A stretch of DNA of 9,685 bases from Acidobacteriota bacterium (GCA_006227875.1 SBFI01000432.1:1-9685), one strand, 5' to 3'. Positions 1 through 7,396 are shown, counted from the stretch's first letter. Notes: generated from the sequence alone by a model not told the origin. Translations and numbers: made by a program.

Positions 1-164
1 CCCGACCCCGGGCAGCCACGGCGACCGCCTGGGGCCGCGGGTTCTCGACCCGGCTACGCCAGCGAAGACGATGCTCCGCCGGGCCGAAACCCGCGTCCTG
101 ACGGCGGCCGCTTGCGTGTCTCCCCGGTGAGGCTTCCGGTGGGAGCGACGTCGAGCACGGGCGA

Positions 165-204
165 GGATCCACCTGCGGTTGGCCAGGCGCAACCGGCGGG
201 ATCC
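165..204. repeat. Imperfect hairpin (inverted repeat) in the GC-rich spacer
   Basis: GGATCC at 165-170 pairs with GGATCC at 199-204, and CGGTTG at 176-181 pairs with CAACCG at 190-195. The stems are separated by an asymmetric internal loop and closed by the 8-base loop at 182-189. Together this is 12 base pairs in 40 bases. Such pairing arises easily in very GC-rich DNA, so the structure is visible but its function is unproven. Confidence 0.35.
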
Positions 205-262
205 AGCCCGCAGCGCAGGCCCGCGTCACCGATCTCCGAAGGAAAGCCGGACGCGGGCTGGA
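202..262. repeat. Two overlapping inverted repeats, mutually exclusive stems
   Basis: GCCCGCGTC at 219-227 is perfectly complementary to GACGCGGGC at 250-258, with a 22-base loop. The longer-range TCCAGCCCGC at 202-211 is perfectly complementary to GCGGGCTGGA at 253-262. The two 3' arms share bases 253-258, so an RNA could form only one of the pairs at a time. This resembles the logic of an RNA switch, but chance pairing in GC-rich DNA is the simpler explanation. Confidence 0.35.
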
Positions 263-403
263 AGCGAAGCGGCTCTGCGGGCGCCGCCGGGCGCTGTAGC
301 CGACCGCATCGGTGGATCGCCCGCGCGCACCCGGAGCGAGCATCGGGAGACTCAACGGGGAGTGACTCTCGACGGAGGCGGCCGGCACGATGGCCCGCTG
401 CAG

Positions 404-409
404 TAGGAT
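404..409 (+). promoter_or_regulatory. Possible -10 element just before the aminopeptidase start
   Basis: TAGGAT matches the TATAAT consensus at four of six positions. It ends 9 bases before the ATG at 419, so a transcript starting at the usual distance would begin about 2-3 bases before the start codon. No good -35 hexamer is visible 16-18 bases upstream. The T-A-G at 404-406 is also the in-frame stop that fixes the gene start. A weak call. Confidence 0.2.
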
Positions 410-418
410 CCCTCCGAG

Positions 419-3124
419 ATGAGCGTTCGGTCCTGGCTTGCCGTGGTTGTGGGCGGTGTTCTTTTCGCGCTGTGGGTGGGCTGTGCTCGGGAGCAGGTTG
501 CACCTGGGCCGGCGGCGCCGATTGCCCTTGCGGCGGGCGAGGCCAGACAGGTGGCGGATCTGCTGACTCAAGAGGAGGCGGTCCGCCGAAGAGATCAGAT
601 CGGGGAGGTCGACTACCAGCTGGAGATCGATCTGACCTCGGTGGCGGAGTTCAACGGTCGGGTGAAAATCGAGCTCACGCTGCTGCACCTCGAGCACCCG
701 GTGACGATCGACTTTTCCGGCGGCCACATCGAGCAGCTGCAGGTGAATGGCCAGCCGGTGGAAGCCGACTACAACGGTTACTTTCTGACCCTTGCGGGGG
801 GAGGGCTCGAAGTCGGGAACAACGTGGTGGAGATCGACTTCACCCGCCCCTACAGCACCGACGGCACCGGTCTCCATCGGATGACCGATCCGCTCGATGG
901 TCGGAGTTATCTCTACACCTTTCTCTGGCCTGCTTATGCCAACCGTCTCTTCCCCTGCTTCGACCAGCCCGATTTGAAGGCCTCCTACCGCCTTGAAGTT
1001 CTGGCACCGGAAGATTGGGTCGTGGTCTCGACAACACGAGAGACCGCGGTCGAGCCGGGCCCGGACGGCGGGGAATCGTCCAAGCTTTGGAGTTTTCCCC
1101 CATCACCTCGTCTCAGCACCTATCTCTATTCACTCCACGCCGGGCCCTATCGGGTGTGGGAGTCAAAGGCCGGCGATATTCCGCTACGGCTCCTGGCACG
1201 GGAGTCGCTCACCGCTCGGGTGGGCCCGGAGATGTGGTTCGAGTACACGCGCCAGGGGTTCCAATTCTACGAGCGCTACTTCGAGCTGCCGTATCCGTTT
1301 GGCAAATACGATCAGATCCTCGTCCCCGACGCGACGGTCGGTGCGATGGAGACGGCGGCCGCGGTGACCTACAGCGAGCGATTTGCGCATGGCGACGCCC
1401 CGAGCCGGGCGCAGCGGGAGTCGCTCGCCGGGGTGATCCTGCACGAGATGGCGCACATGTGGTTTGGTGATCTGGTGACGATGGAGTGGTGGAACGGGCT
1501 TTGGCTGAGCGAGAGCTTTGCCACCTATATGACGGCCCTGGCCAAGGAGGGCGCCACCGCTTTCGACGATCCGTGGCTCGGCTTCTATCTGGGGAGCAAG
1601 CGCAGCGCCTACCGGGCGGATGAGCTGGTGACGACCCATCCCATCGAGATGCCGATTCCGGACAACGCCAGCTTCTACGCCAATTGGGACAGCATCACCT
1701 ATGGAAAAGGGGCCTCGGTGCTCAAGCAATTGGCGTTTCTGGTGGGGGAGGAGACCTTTCGGAAGGGTGTCGCGAGCTATCTGGAGCAGCACGCCTTTGG
1801 CAACGCAACGCTGGTCGATTTCACCACCGCCATCGCCGAGGCCGCCGGTCAGGATCTGGGCCAATGGGCGGAAGAGTGGCTCTACGAGGCAGGTGTCAAC
1901 ACCCTGGGTGTCAGCGTCGATTGCGTCGATGGCCGCATCGAGCGGATGGCCGTCGGCCAGACCGCGCCGAGTGAGCATCCGACGCTTCGTCGACAGCGGC
2001 TGGAGATCGCGCTCTACGATGGAGCCACCAGCAGCGGCACGGCTCGACCATCGATTCTGCCGTTGACGATCTCCGGGGAGCGGACCGAGGTCGGAGCGGC
2101 TAGCGGTCGGTCTTGTCCGGAGCTTGTCCATCTGAACCACCGAGATCAGGGATACGCCAAGGTGGTGCTCGACCGGGGGACCCAGAGAGCACTGGCACAC
2201 CGACTGGGCCGGCTCGAGGATCCCCTGACCCGATCGATGTTCTGGGGTGCGCTGTGGGACCAGACCCGCGATGGGCGAATTCCGTTGACCAGCTTTGCGA
2301 TGCTGGTGATGAAGAATCTTCAGCTCGAGAGTCATCAGCGGATCGTCGATCAGGTCTTGGATGCGCTGGTCGAAGATCTGGAGCTGCTCCACCGTCTGCG
2401 ACCGGCCACCGACGACGAGGTGGAGGAGGTGGGGCCAAAGATCGAGAGCTTTCTCTGGTCGGGAGTCCGCACCGCGCCGCCGGCCGGCGATCTCCAGGGG
2501 GTCTGGCTCGATCACTACCTCCAGGCGGCCCACACCGCCGAGGGGTTGGACCGATTGACGGAGCTCCTCTCCCCGGGCCGGACTGACTCGGACATCGAGT
2601 TGGATCAGGCGCGTCGCTGGGATGCGGTGATCCAGCTGAGCTCGTGGGGTCATCCCCGAGCCGAGGAGTTGGTGCGGGTCGAGGCGGAGCGCGATCGGTC
2701 GTACAACGGCCGGCAGAGGGCAATCGCCGCAGCCGCTGCACGCCCCGACCGCGAGACAAAGAAACACTGGCTCGAAGTGTTTCGCCAGGCTGAGAGCACT
2801 TTTCCCTTCCCCAGCCAGCGCGCGGCGATGGCCGAGCTATTCCCGGGGAGCCAGGTGGATCTTCAGACCGAGCTTCTCGGCGATATCCTCGATCCGCTGC
2901 CGGAGATGAGCCGCACCAGAGACCCCTACTTCCTCCACAGCTACGCCTACCATCTGCTCGCGGCGAGTTGTCGCCCTGAAGCAGTGGAGGAGTTTTCCCG
3001 GATGATGGCCGATCCCGGGCGGCTCCACGCCACGGTACGCAAGGACCTGCTCGAGGCCCGGCAGGCGACCGAGCGCTGTCTGGCCTCGATCGTCGAAGGC
3101 CGACCGCGTGAGGGCCGACAATGA
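419..3124 (+). CDS. M1-family zinc aminopeptidase (aminopeptidase N type), putative lipoprotein
   Basis: This gene encodes a 901-residue metallopeptidase that should remove N-terminal residues from peptides. The start is firm: an in-frame TAG lies at 404-406 and no other start codon falls between it and the ATG. Residues 1-22 form an export signal ending in a Cys (LWVGC, C22), suggesting a lipoprotein, although Trp at -3 is atypical for a lipobox. Residues from about 60 to 250 fit the M1 N-terminal beta domain (FPCFDQPDLKASY, 178-190). The catalytic domain has the zinc site HEMAH at 342-346, then 18 residues, then E365, and the transition-state Tyr in TYGKGASVL (Y428). The exopeptidase motif normally GAMEN is GAMET here (308-312). 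The helical C-terminus extends to residue 901, similar in size to Streptomyces-type PepN/ERAP1-like proteins. It probably acts in the periplasm on imported or turned-over peptides. Its stop overlaps the next start, so the two genes are probably co-transcribed. Confidence 0.93.
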   Translation: MSVRSWLAVVVGGVLFALWVGCAREQVAPGPAAPIALAAGEARQVADLLTQEEAVRRRDQIGEVDYQLEIDLTSVAEFNGRVKIELTLLHLEHPVTIDFSGGHIEQLQVNGQPVEADYNGYFLTLAGGGLEVGNNVVEIDFTRPYSTDGTGLHRMTDPLDGRSYLYTFLWPAYANRLFPCFDQPDLKASYRLEVLAPEDWVVVSTTRETAVEPGPDGGESSKLWSFPPSPRLSTYLYSLHAGPYRVWESKAGDIPLRLLARESLTARVGPEMWFEYTRQGFQFYERYFELPYPFGKYDQILVPDATVGAMETAAAVTYSERFAHGDAPSRAQRESLAGVILHEMAHMWFGDLVTMEWWNGLWLSESFATYMTALAKEGATAFDDPWLGFYLGSKRSAYRADELVTTHPIEMPIPDNASFYANWDSITYGKGASVLKQLAFLVGEETFRKGVASYLEQHAFGNATLVDFTTAIAEAAGQDLGQWAEEWLYEAGVNTLGVSVDCVDGRIERMAVGQTAPSEHPTLRRQRLEIALYDGATSSGTARPSILPLTISGERTEVGAASGRSCPELVHLNHRDQGYAKVVLDRGTQRALAHRLGRLEDPLTRSMFWGALWDQTRDGRIPLTSFAMLVMKNLQLESHQRIVDQVLDALVEDLELLHRLRPATDDEVEEVGPKIESFLWSGVRTAPPAGDLQGVWLDHYLQAAHTAEGLDRLTELLSPGRTDSDIELDQARRWDAVIQLSSWGHPRAEELVRVEAERDRSYNGRQRAIAAAAARPDRETKKHWLEVFRQAESTFPFPSQRAAMAELFPGSQVDLQTELLGDILDPLPEMSRTRDPYFLHSYAYHLLAASCRPEAVEEFSRMMADPGRLHATVRKDLLEARQATERCLASIVEGRPREGRQ

Positions 3125-3975
3125 GATTCGACCGCATCTCGCAGAGTCAGCTCCTCAGGACATGGCTCGAGGCTTTTTCCGACTATGCCGTGGACATGAG
3201 TGGGGTGACCGAAAAACTGATCGAGTGCCGGTGTATCAAGAACAACGTCGACTTCGACATCTCCGTCGGCGCATTTGACGACGAGCGGATGGTCGGCTTT
3301 ACGCTCATCGGTGTCGATCGCTTCCAAGACGAGCTCGCGGCCTTCGACGCCGGCACCGGCATCGTGCCGGAGTTTCGGGGTCAGGGGTTGGCACGAAAGA
3401 TGTTCGACCACGCCACGCCGCAGCTCGAATCGCAGGGGGTTACCCGGTTTCTGCTCGAGGTTCTGCAGGTCAACGAGCCCGCCATCCGTGCCTACACCAA
3501 GGCCGGTTTCGAGGTGACCCGTGAGTTGGCCTGCTTCAAGCTGAAGCTCGATGAGCCGATCTTCTCCTCTGAGCCGCCAACCGCTATCGAGGTGAAAGAG
3601 GTCGACCGCGCGTCGGTGGCGGGGTTCAGCACCGAGGTCGACTGGCAACCCTCCTGGGAGAACGGCTTCCTCGCGATCGAGAAGACCCCCGACCAGCTGC
3701 TGATCCTAGGCGCCTTCGAGCGAGACAGGTGTGTAGGTGTCATCGTTTACACACCGCTGCTCAACTGGATCATGACCCTGGTGGTGAGCCGAACGCACCG
3801 CCGGCGTGGTGTCGGCTCCGCTCTGGTTCAGGGTCTGGTCGAGCGCCTCCCCGGGGGGTTGACCGAGGTAAAGCTGCTGAACGTGGACCGGTCCGACGAG
3901 GGGATGCTGACCTTTCTCGAGCGCCTGGGCTTCGACCACTGGATCGATCAGTACGAAATGGCCCGCGACATCTGA
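3121..3975 (+). CDS. Double-domain GNAT family N-acetyltransferase
   Basis: This 284-residue protein carries two tandem GNAT folds and no signal peptide, so it is cytosolic. Domain 1 (about 1-140) has the acetyl-CoA pyrophosphate loop in GIVPEFRGQGLARKMF (80-95, R86-A91) and a standard motif B, NEPAIRAYTKAGF (118-130). Domain 2 (about 155-284) has its own loop, HRRRGVGSAL (226-235), and a diverged motif B ending ERLGF (267-271). The AFSDYAVDMSG stretch near residue 18 resembles a common bacterial subfamily of unassigned substrate. Family enzymes transfer acetyl from acetyl-CoA to an amine; the acceptor cannot be read from sequence. The ATG at 3121 overlaps the aminopeptidase stop as ATGA, which usually means translational coupling. 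One of the two domains may be structural only. Assignment to the superfamily is secure, while substrate and any functional link to the peptidase are not. Confidence 0.9.
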   Translation: MRFDRISQSQLLRTWLEAFSDYAVDMSGVTEKLIECRCIKNNVDFDISVGAFDDERMVGFTLIGVDRFQDELAAFDAGTGIVPEFRGQGLARKMFDHATPQLESQGVTRFLLEVLQVNEPAIRAYTKAGFEVTRELACFKLKLDEPIFSSEPPTAIEVKEVDRASVAGFSTEVDWQPSWENGFLAIEKTPDQLLILGAFERDRCVGVIVYTPLLNWIMTLVVSRTHRRRGVGSALVQGLVERLPGGLTEVKLLNVDRSDEGMLTFLERLGFDHWIDQYEMARDI

Positions 3976-4011
3976 AGCTTCACCGGGGAAGATCCCGGGT
4001 GGGTAGTCGGT

Positions 4012-4017
4012 TAGAAT
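4012..4017 (+). promoter_or_regulatory. Possible -10 element for the kinase gene
   Basis: TAGAAT matches TATAAT at five of six positions in the 96-base gap after the acetyltransferase. It would give a 5' leader of about 48 bases before the ATG at 4072. No convincing -35 is seen 16-18 bases upstream. A Shine-Dalgarno-like GAGG at 4061-4064 lies 7 bases before the start. If the promoter is real, the kinase has its own transcript as well as any read-through. Confidence 0.3.
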
Positions 4018-4071
4018 GCCCAAGTTCCCCTGTCGAGTCGGGTCGGCGAAAGGAAACCGAGAGGTAGGACC

Positions 4072-6639
4072 ATGCTGGGAAGCAAGATCGGTCATTACGA
4101 GATCACCGCCAAGCTGGGTGAGGGCGGGATGGGGGAGGTCTACCGGGCGCGCGACACCAAGTTGGACCGCGAGGTGGCGATCAAGGTGCTGCCGGAGGAG
4201 TTTGCCCAGGACAAGGAGCGCTTGGCCCGCTTCGAGCGTGAGGCCCGAGCGGTAGCCGCCCTCTCACACCCCAACATTTTGGCGATATACGACTTCGGCA
4301 CCGAGAACGGGGTGACCTATGCAGTGACCGAGCTGCTCGAAGGTTCGACCTTGCGTGAGGTTCTGGAGGGCGACGGCGTTCCCCAGCGCAAGGCCGTCGA
4401 GTACGCGCGCCAGACCGCAAATGGCCTGGCGGCGGCGCACGGCAAGGGGGTCGTCCACCGAGACCTCAAGCCCGAAAACCTCTTTGTCACCCACGAGGGT
4501 CGCGTCAAGATCCTGGATTTTGGTCTGGCCAAGCTGTCGGAGGGGGAGATCGGCGAGGCGCCGACCATGGCGCCAACCCTGGGTGCCGAGACCGGTCCCG
4601 GTGTCGTCCTGGGAACGGTCGGCTACATGTCCCCGGAGCAGGTGCGGGGTCAGCCTGCCGACAATCGTTCGGATATCTTCAGCCTTGGTTCCGTCCTCTA
4701 CGAGATGGTGACCGGCCAACGGGCCTTCAAGCGCGAATCGGCGGTGGAGACCATGAGCGCCATCCTCAAGGAGGATCCTCCCGAGCTGGCCGATGCGACC
4801 GAGCACCTGCCGTCCGCCTTGGAGCGGGTCGTCCGGCACTGTCTGGAAAAAAACCCCGAGGAGCGCTTTCAGTCGGCGCGGGATCTGGCCTTTGCGCTGG
4901 ACGCGGTCACCCAGACGGCGATCTCGGGGACACGAGTGGACGTGGAGCCGTTTCCGGAGGCGCCCAAGCGTCGTCGCCCCGCGGTGTGGCTGGCGCCGGT
5001 GGCCCTGGTGGCGCTCCTCGCCGGTCTTGGCGCCGGCTACGTGGCTTTCCGTGGGTCGCCCACGACTGCGCCGCAGTTTCAGCGGCTGACCTATCGCCGG
5101 GGTTTGGTGATGACCTCCCGCTTTGCCGCTGACGAGCAGACGGTGGTCTATGGCGCCTCGTGGGAGGGGGCGGCGCCCGAGGTTTTTACCACTCAGCTCG
5201 GCACACCAGGCTCGAGGGCACTGGGCTTTGGCGCCGCCGATCTGCTCTCCATTTCGACTACCGGGGAGATGGCGATCTCGCTTGACCGCCGTTTTACCGT
5301 CGGCTGGGAGACGACCGGGACCCTGGCCCGGGTGCCGCTCGAAGGCGGAGCTCCACGCGAGATTCTGGAGGGCGTGCACGAGGCCGATTGGGGGCCCGAT
5401 GGTCAGAGCCTGGCGGTGGCGCGCTTGGTCGAAGGACGCTACCGGCTGGAGTACCCCATCGGCACCGTACTCTATGAGACCGATGGATGGGTCGGTGACG
5501 TGCGGGTCAGCCCCGGGGGGGACCTCGTCGCCTTTATGGACCATCCAGTGCGGGGTGACAATGTCGGCTCGGTGGCGGTGGTGGATCGTGAAGGGAACGT
5601 ACGGAGCTTCCCCGATGTATCCATGTCTCAGGGGTTGGCCTGGTCACCGGACGGCAACGAGATCTGGGGAGCCGGCGGCAGCACCTTGCGGGCCATGACT
5701 CTGGATGGAGAGACCCGCTTGCTGTACAGATCGGCGGGAGGTCTGCGGCTGGCGGACGTTGCCGCCGACGGGCGTATGCTGATCACACCTCACAGTATCC
5801 GCCGCGAGACCGTCGGTCGCTCACCAGACGCCAGTGAGGAGATCAATCTGTCGTGGTTCGACTGGTCCACGCTGCGCGCCCTCTCGGCAGATGGCCGGCA
5901 GGTTCTTTTCGAAGAGGGCAATCAGAGGCTTAGTGATGCCGGCTACTGGATGTATCTCCGGGGCACCGACGGGTCCCCCCCCATTCGTCTCGATGACGGG
6001 CTCGGATTGGCCCTGTCGCCGGATGGCAAGTGGGCGCTGGCGCTTTCCGATCCCTTTGGCGAGCCCCGTCTCAATCTCTACCCGACAGGCACCGGTCAGA
6101 TCCGACCTCTCGACCTCGGGGATATCCGTCCTCAACCCTGGGGGACCTTCCTCCCCGACGGTAGCGGGGTGCTGTTTGCCGGTAGTCAGGAGGGCGCTGG
6201 CGGGCGACTCTTCCTTCACGACCTCGAGGGCACGCTGCGGCCAGTAACACCCGAGGGCTCGCAATTCACGTATGACGGCAACGCGGTCTCGCCCGACAGC
6301 AGGTGGCTGGTGGCCATCTCACCCGACAACGAGCTGGTTCGATACCCGGTCGAGGGGGGTGACGGCGTACCGATACCGGGTGCCGAGCCCCGAGAGATTC
6401 CGATTCAGTGGGATACCGAAGGGCGTCACATCTATGTCTACCGGCTCGGCGAGCTGCCCACGCAGGTCTATCGGCTGAACCTCGAGACCGGAGAGCGGAC
6501 ACTCTGGCGGGAGCTGGCACCCGCCGACCGAGCCGGCGTCTTCCACGTCGACATCATCTTCATGACCCGCGACGGCGAGGCCCACGCCTATTCCTACCGA
6601 CGAATGCTGTCGGATCTTTTTCTGGCGCAGGGCCTCTGA
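4072..6639 (+). CDS. Membrane Ser/Thr protein kinase with extracytoplasmic PD40/WD40-like propeller
   Basis: The 855-residue product joins a cytoplasmic PknB-like kinase (about 8-275) to an outside sensor-like domain. Kinase landmarks are all present: glycine loop GEGGMGEV (16-23), ATP-binding K38, catalytic HRDLKPEN (129-136, D131), DFG (149-151), an activation loop rich in Thr (165, 169, 174, 182), and GTVGYMSPEQ (181-190). It is an RD kinase and should be active, probably controlled by activation-loop autophosphorylation. A basic stretch KRRR (299-302) precedes one transmembrane helix (about 304-326). Residues 335-855 show repeated propeller-blade motifs: GPDG (441), SPGG (480), SPDG (525), SADG (605), SPDG (649), LPDG (694) and SPDS (740). 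The ending YSYRRMLSDLFLAQGL is one I associate with acidobacterial kinases of this architecture. The propeller may bind a ligand or partner protein; neither is known. The start has a Shine-Dalgarno-like GAGG 7 bases upstream. Confidence 0.94.
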   Translation: MLGSKIGHYEITAKLGEGGMGEVYRARDTKLDREVAIKVLPEEFAQDKERLARFEREARAVAALSHPNILAIYDFGTENGVTYAVTELLEGSTLREVLEGDGVPQRKAVEYARQTANGLAAAHGKGVVHRDLKPENLFVTHEGRVKILDFGLAKLSEGEIGEAPTMAPTLGAETGPGVVLGTVGYMSPEQVRGQPADNRSDIFSLGSVLYEMVTGQRAFKRESAVETMSAILKEDPPELADATEHLPSALERVVRHCLEKNPEERFQSARDLAFALDAVTQTAISGTRVDVEPFPEAPKRRRPAVWLAPVALVALLAGLGAGYVAFRGSPTTAPQFQRLTYRRGLVMTSRFAADEQTVVYGASWEGAAPEVFTTQLGTPGSRALGFGAADLLSISTTGEMAISLDRRFTVGWETTGTLARVPLEGGAPREILEGVHEADWGPDGQSLAVARLVEGRYRLEYPIGTVLYETDGWVGDVRVSPGGDLVAFMDHPVRGDNVGSVAVVDREGNVRSFPDVSMSQGLAWSPDGNEIWGAGGSTLRAMTLDGETRLLYRSAGGLRLADVAADGRMLITPHSIRRETVGRSPDASEEINLSWFDWSTLRALSADGRQVLFEEGNQRLSDAGYWMYLRGTDGSPPIRLDDGLGLALSPDGKWALALSDPFGEPRLNLYPTGTGQIRPLDLGDIRPQPWGTFLPDGSGVLFAGSQEGAGGRLFLHDLEGTLRPVTPEGSQFTYDGNAVSPDSRWLVAISPDNELVRYPVEGGDGVPIPGAEPREIPIQWDTEGRHIYVYRLGELPTQVYRLNLETGERTLWRELAPADRAGVFHVDIIFMTRDGEAHAYSYRRMLSDLFLAQGL

Positions 6640-6674
6640 CGAGCCGACTTCAGCGAGTCTTTCCGGAACTCAGA

Positions 6675-7319
6675 TCACTGCAATCCATTCGGCTCGGAGT
6701 CCGGAGCGTTCGATCGGGGCTCGGGCTGAGACTCGGCGGACTGCACCACCATGATGTGGGCCCACGGCTTGCCCGCGCTCATGATCCAGGGTGCGCCGTC
6801 GGTCATCGGTTTTGGTGAGAGACCGGTCGTCTCCTCGGTGGCGTAGGGGATGTAGACCACGAACACACGGTTGGCGCCGGTGACCTTTCCGGTGGCCGGG
6901 TCGTAACTGTCGGCAGGCCCCGACAGTGAGTAGAGGGCCGTCGGGCCGGGCGGGATGACCAGCTTGCCGGCCTCGATCTCCTCTTCACGGATCCGCTGTA
7001 CCTCGTCCCGAGAGACATCCTGGGCTCGGAGTTGGCGACCGCGGGCCATGAAGGGCTCGAGATCCTTGTGATAGCAGGCGACATGGAAGCGATCATCACC
7101 GGGGTTGTCGGCCAGACAGATCAGATCGCCACTCCCCTGGCGGATCGTCTTCACACCGCCGTCGGCCGAGTGACCCAGAACGGTAGCTGTTTCCCGCACT
7201 TCGGGTGGAGCCGGGCTCAGTGCTGCCGCGATCTGTTGATCGGGCGACAGCGCCGGTGAGGCCGCCAAGACCAAGGTTGACACGACCACAAGACATCCCA
7301 GAACCGGTAGTGTTTTCAT
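6675..7319 (-). CDS. Exported protein of unknown function (214 aa)
   Basis: I cannot assign a function. The frame is open further upstream to an ATG at 7406, but the ATG at 7319 is preferred: it has a strong GGAGG four bases upstream and is followed at once by a signal peptide (MKTLPVLGCLVVVSTLVLAA, residues 1-20, cleavage about 19-23). The mature protein includes TATVLGHSADGGVKTIRQGS (44-63), two Cys (C68, C82) that could form a disulfide, a charged helix (REEEIEAGKL, 111-120), and a Trp-rich end (APWIM 176-180, KPWAHIMV 184-191). It resembles short exported proteins annotated as hypothetical in Acidobacteriota and Gemmatimonadota; this is from memory and not checked. It is convergent with the kinase, with 35 bases between the stops, and divergent from DUF5916. 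No transmembrane segment remains after the signal. Confidence 0.82.
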   Translation of the reverse strand: MKTLPVLGCLVVVSTLVLAASPALSPDQQIAAALSPAPPEVRETATVLGHSADGGVKTIRQGSGDLICLADNPGDDRFHVACYHKDLEPFMARGRQLRAQDVSRDEVQRIREEEIEAGKLVIPPGPTALYSLSGPADSYDPATGKVTGANRVFVVYIPYATEETTGLSPKPMTDGAPWIMSAGKPWAHIMVVQSAESQPEPRSNAPDSEPNGLQ

Positions 7320-7323
7320 CAAT

Positions 7324-7328
7324 CCTCC
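7324..7328 (-). promoter_or_regulatory. Ribosome binding site that decides the start at 7319
   Basis: The minus strand reads GGAGG, then ATTG, then ATG. This close match to the anti-Shine-Dalgarno, followed by a signal peptide, favours the start at 7319 over the upstream in-frame ATG at 7406, whose extra 29 residues look untranslated. Confidence 0.75.
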
Positions 7329-7390
7329 GCTGGGGCCAAAGGTGACCCCGACAGTGCCGATCTTTGCTCGAGTCACGAAGAGTGGGAGCG

Positions 7391-7396
7391 ATTGTA
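7391..7396 (-). promoter_or_regulatory. Possible -10 element for the minus-strand exported protein
   Basis: The minus strand reads TACAAT, a five-of-six match to TATAAT, and predicts a leader of about 65 bases before the ATG at 7319. The -35 region would fall in or beside the left arm of the inverted repeat at 7410-7424, but no clear TTGACA-like hexamer is visible there. If real, anything binding the repeat would affect this promoter. Confidence 0.35.

Larger units (their letters stand above)
1..418. other. GC-rich region without a convincing gene, possible structured leader
   Basis: No recognisable gene lies here. One plus-strand frame is open from position 1 to 996, but its product is a Pro/Arg/Gly/Ser-rich string and its second codon positions are about as GC-rich as the other two, unlike real genes in this window. 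The minus-strand open frame (503 down to 54) looks equally artificial. Base composition is visibly more GC-rich than the genes downstream. Several inverted repeats lie close together, the best at 165-204 and 219-258. I looked for tRNA, tmRNA and RNase P signatures on both strands and found none. It may be a long 5' leader, an unrecognised structured RNA, or simply a spacer. The upstream gene is not in the window. Confidence 0.5.

Noticed and set aside
33..63. tRNA-like T arm (CGGG, 7-base loop, CCCG, then sequence ending CCA)
   Set aside because: The loop lacks the conserved purine and A of a T loop, the stem is not five clean pairs, and no matching 5' acceptor strand is visible upstream.
236..262. 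GAAGGAAAGCCGGA, faintly like the RNase P RNA GAGGAAAGUCCGG box
   Set aside because: The rest of the conserved core (AGGGUGAAA, ACAGAA and the GGCUUA end) is missing on either strand.
54..503. 149-residue minus-strand open frame
   Set aside because: It overlaps the aminopeptidase signal peptide and has biased, featureless composition.
112..996. 294-residue plus-strand open frame starting in the GC-rich leader
   Set aside because: It runs far into the aminopeptidase in another frame, and its product is a Pro/Arg/Gly/Ser-rich string without domain features.
1184..2767. 527-residue minus-strand open frame
   Set aside because: It lies wholly within the M1 aminopeptidase, has no recognisable motif, and is the usual antisense open frame of a high-GC gene.
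3981..4001. Short palindrome after the acetyltransferase stop (ACCGGGG...CCCGGGT)
   Set aside because: It has a G-G mismatch and a G-rich rather than T-rich tail, so it is not a credible Rho-independent terminator.
4264..5544. 426-residue minus-strand open frame
   Set aside because: It is antisense to the kinase, whose motifs are unmistakable; composition and low-complexity sequence look like a shadow.
6641..6705. Inverted repeats between the convergent genes (GAGCCGA with TCGGCTC; TCCGGAACTC with GAGTCCGGA)
   Set aside because: The loops are long, the two pairings cross each other, and there is no T run, so I do not call a terminator.
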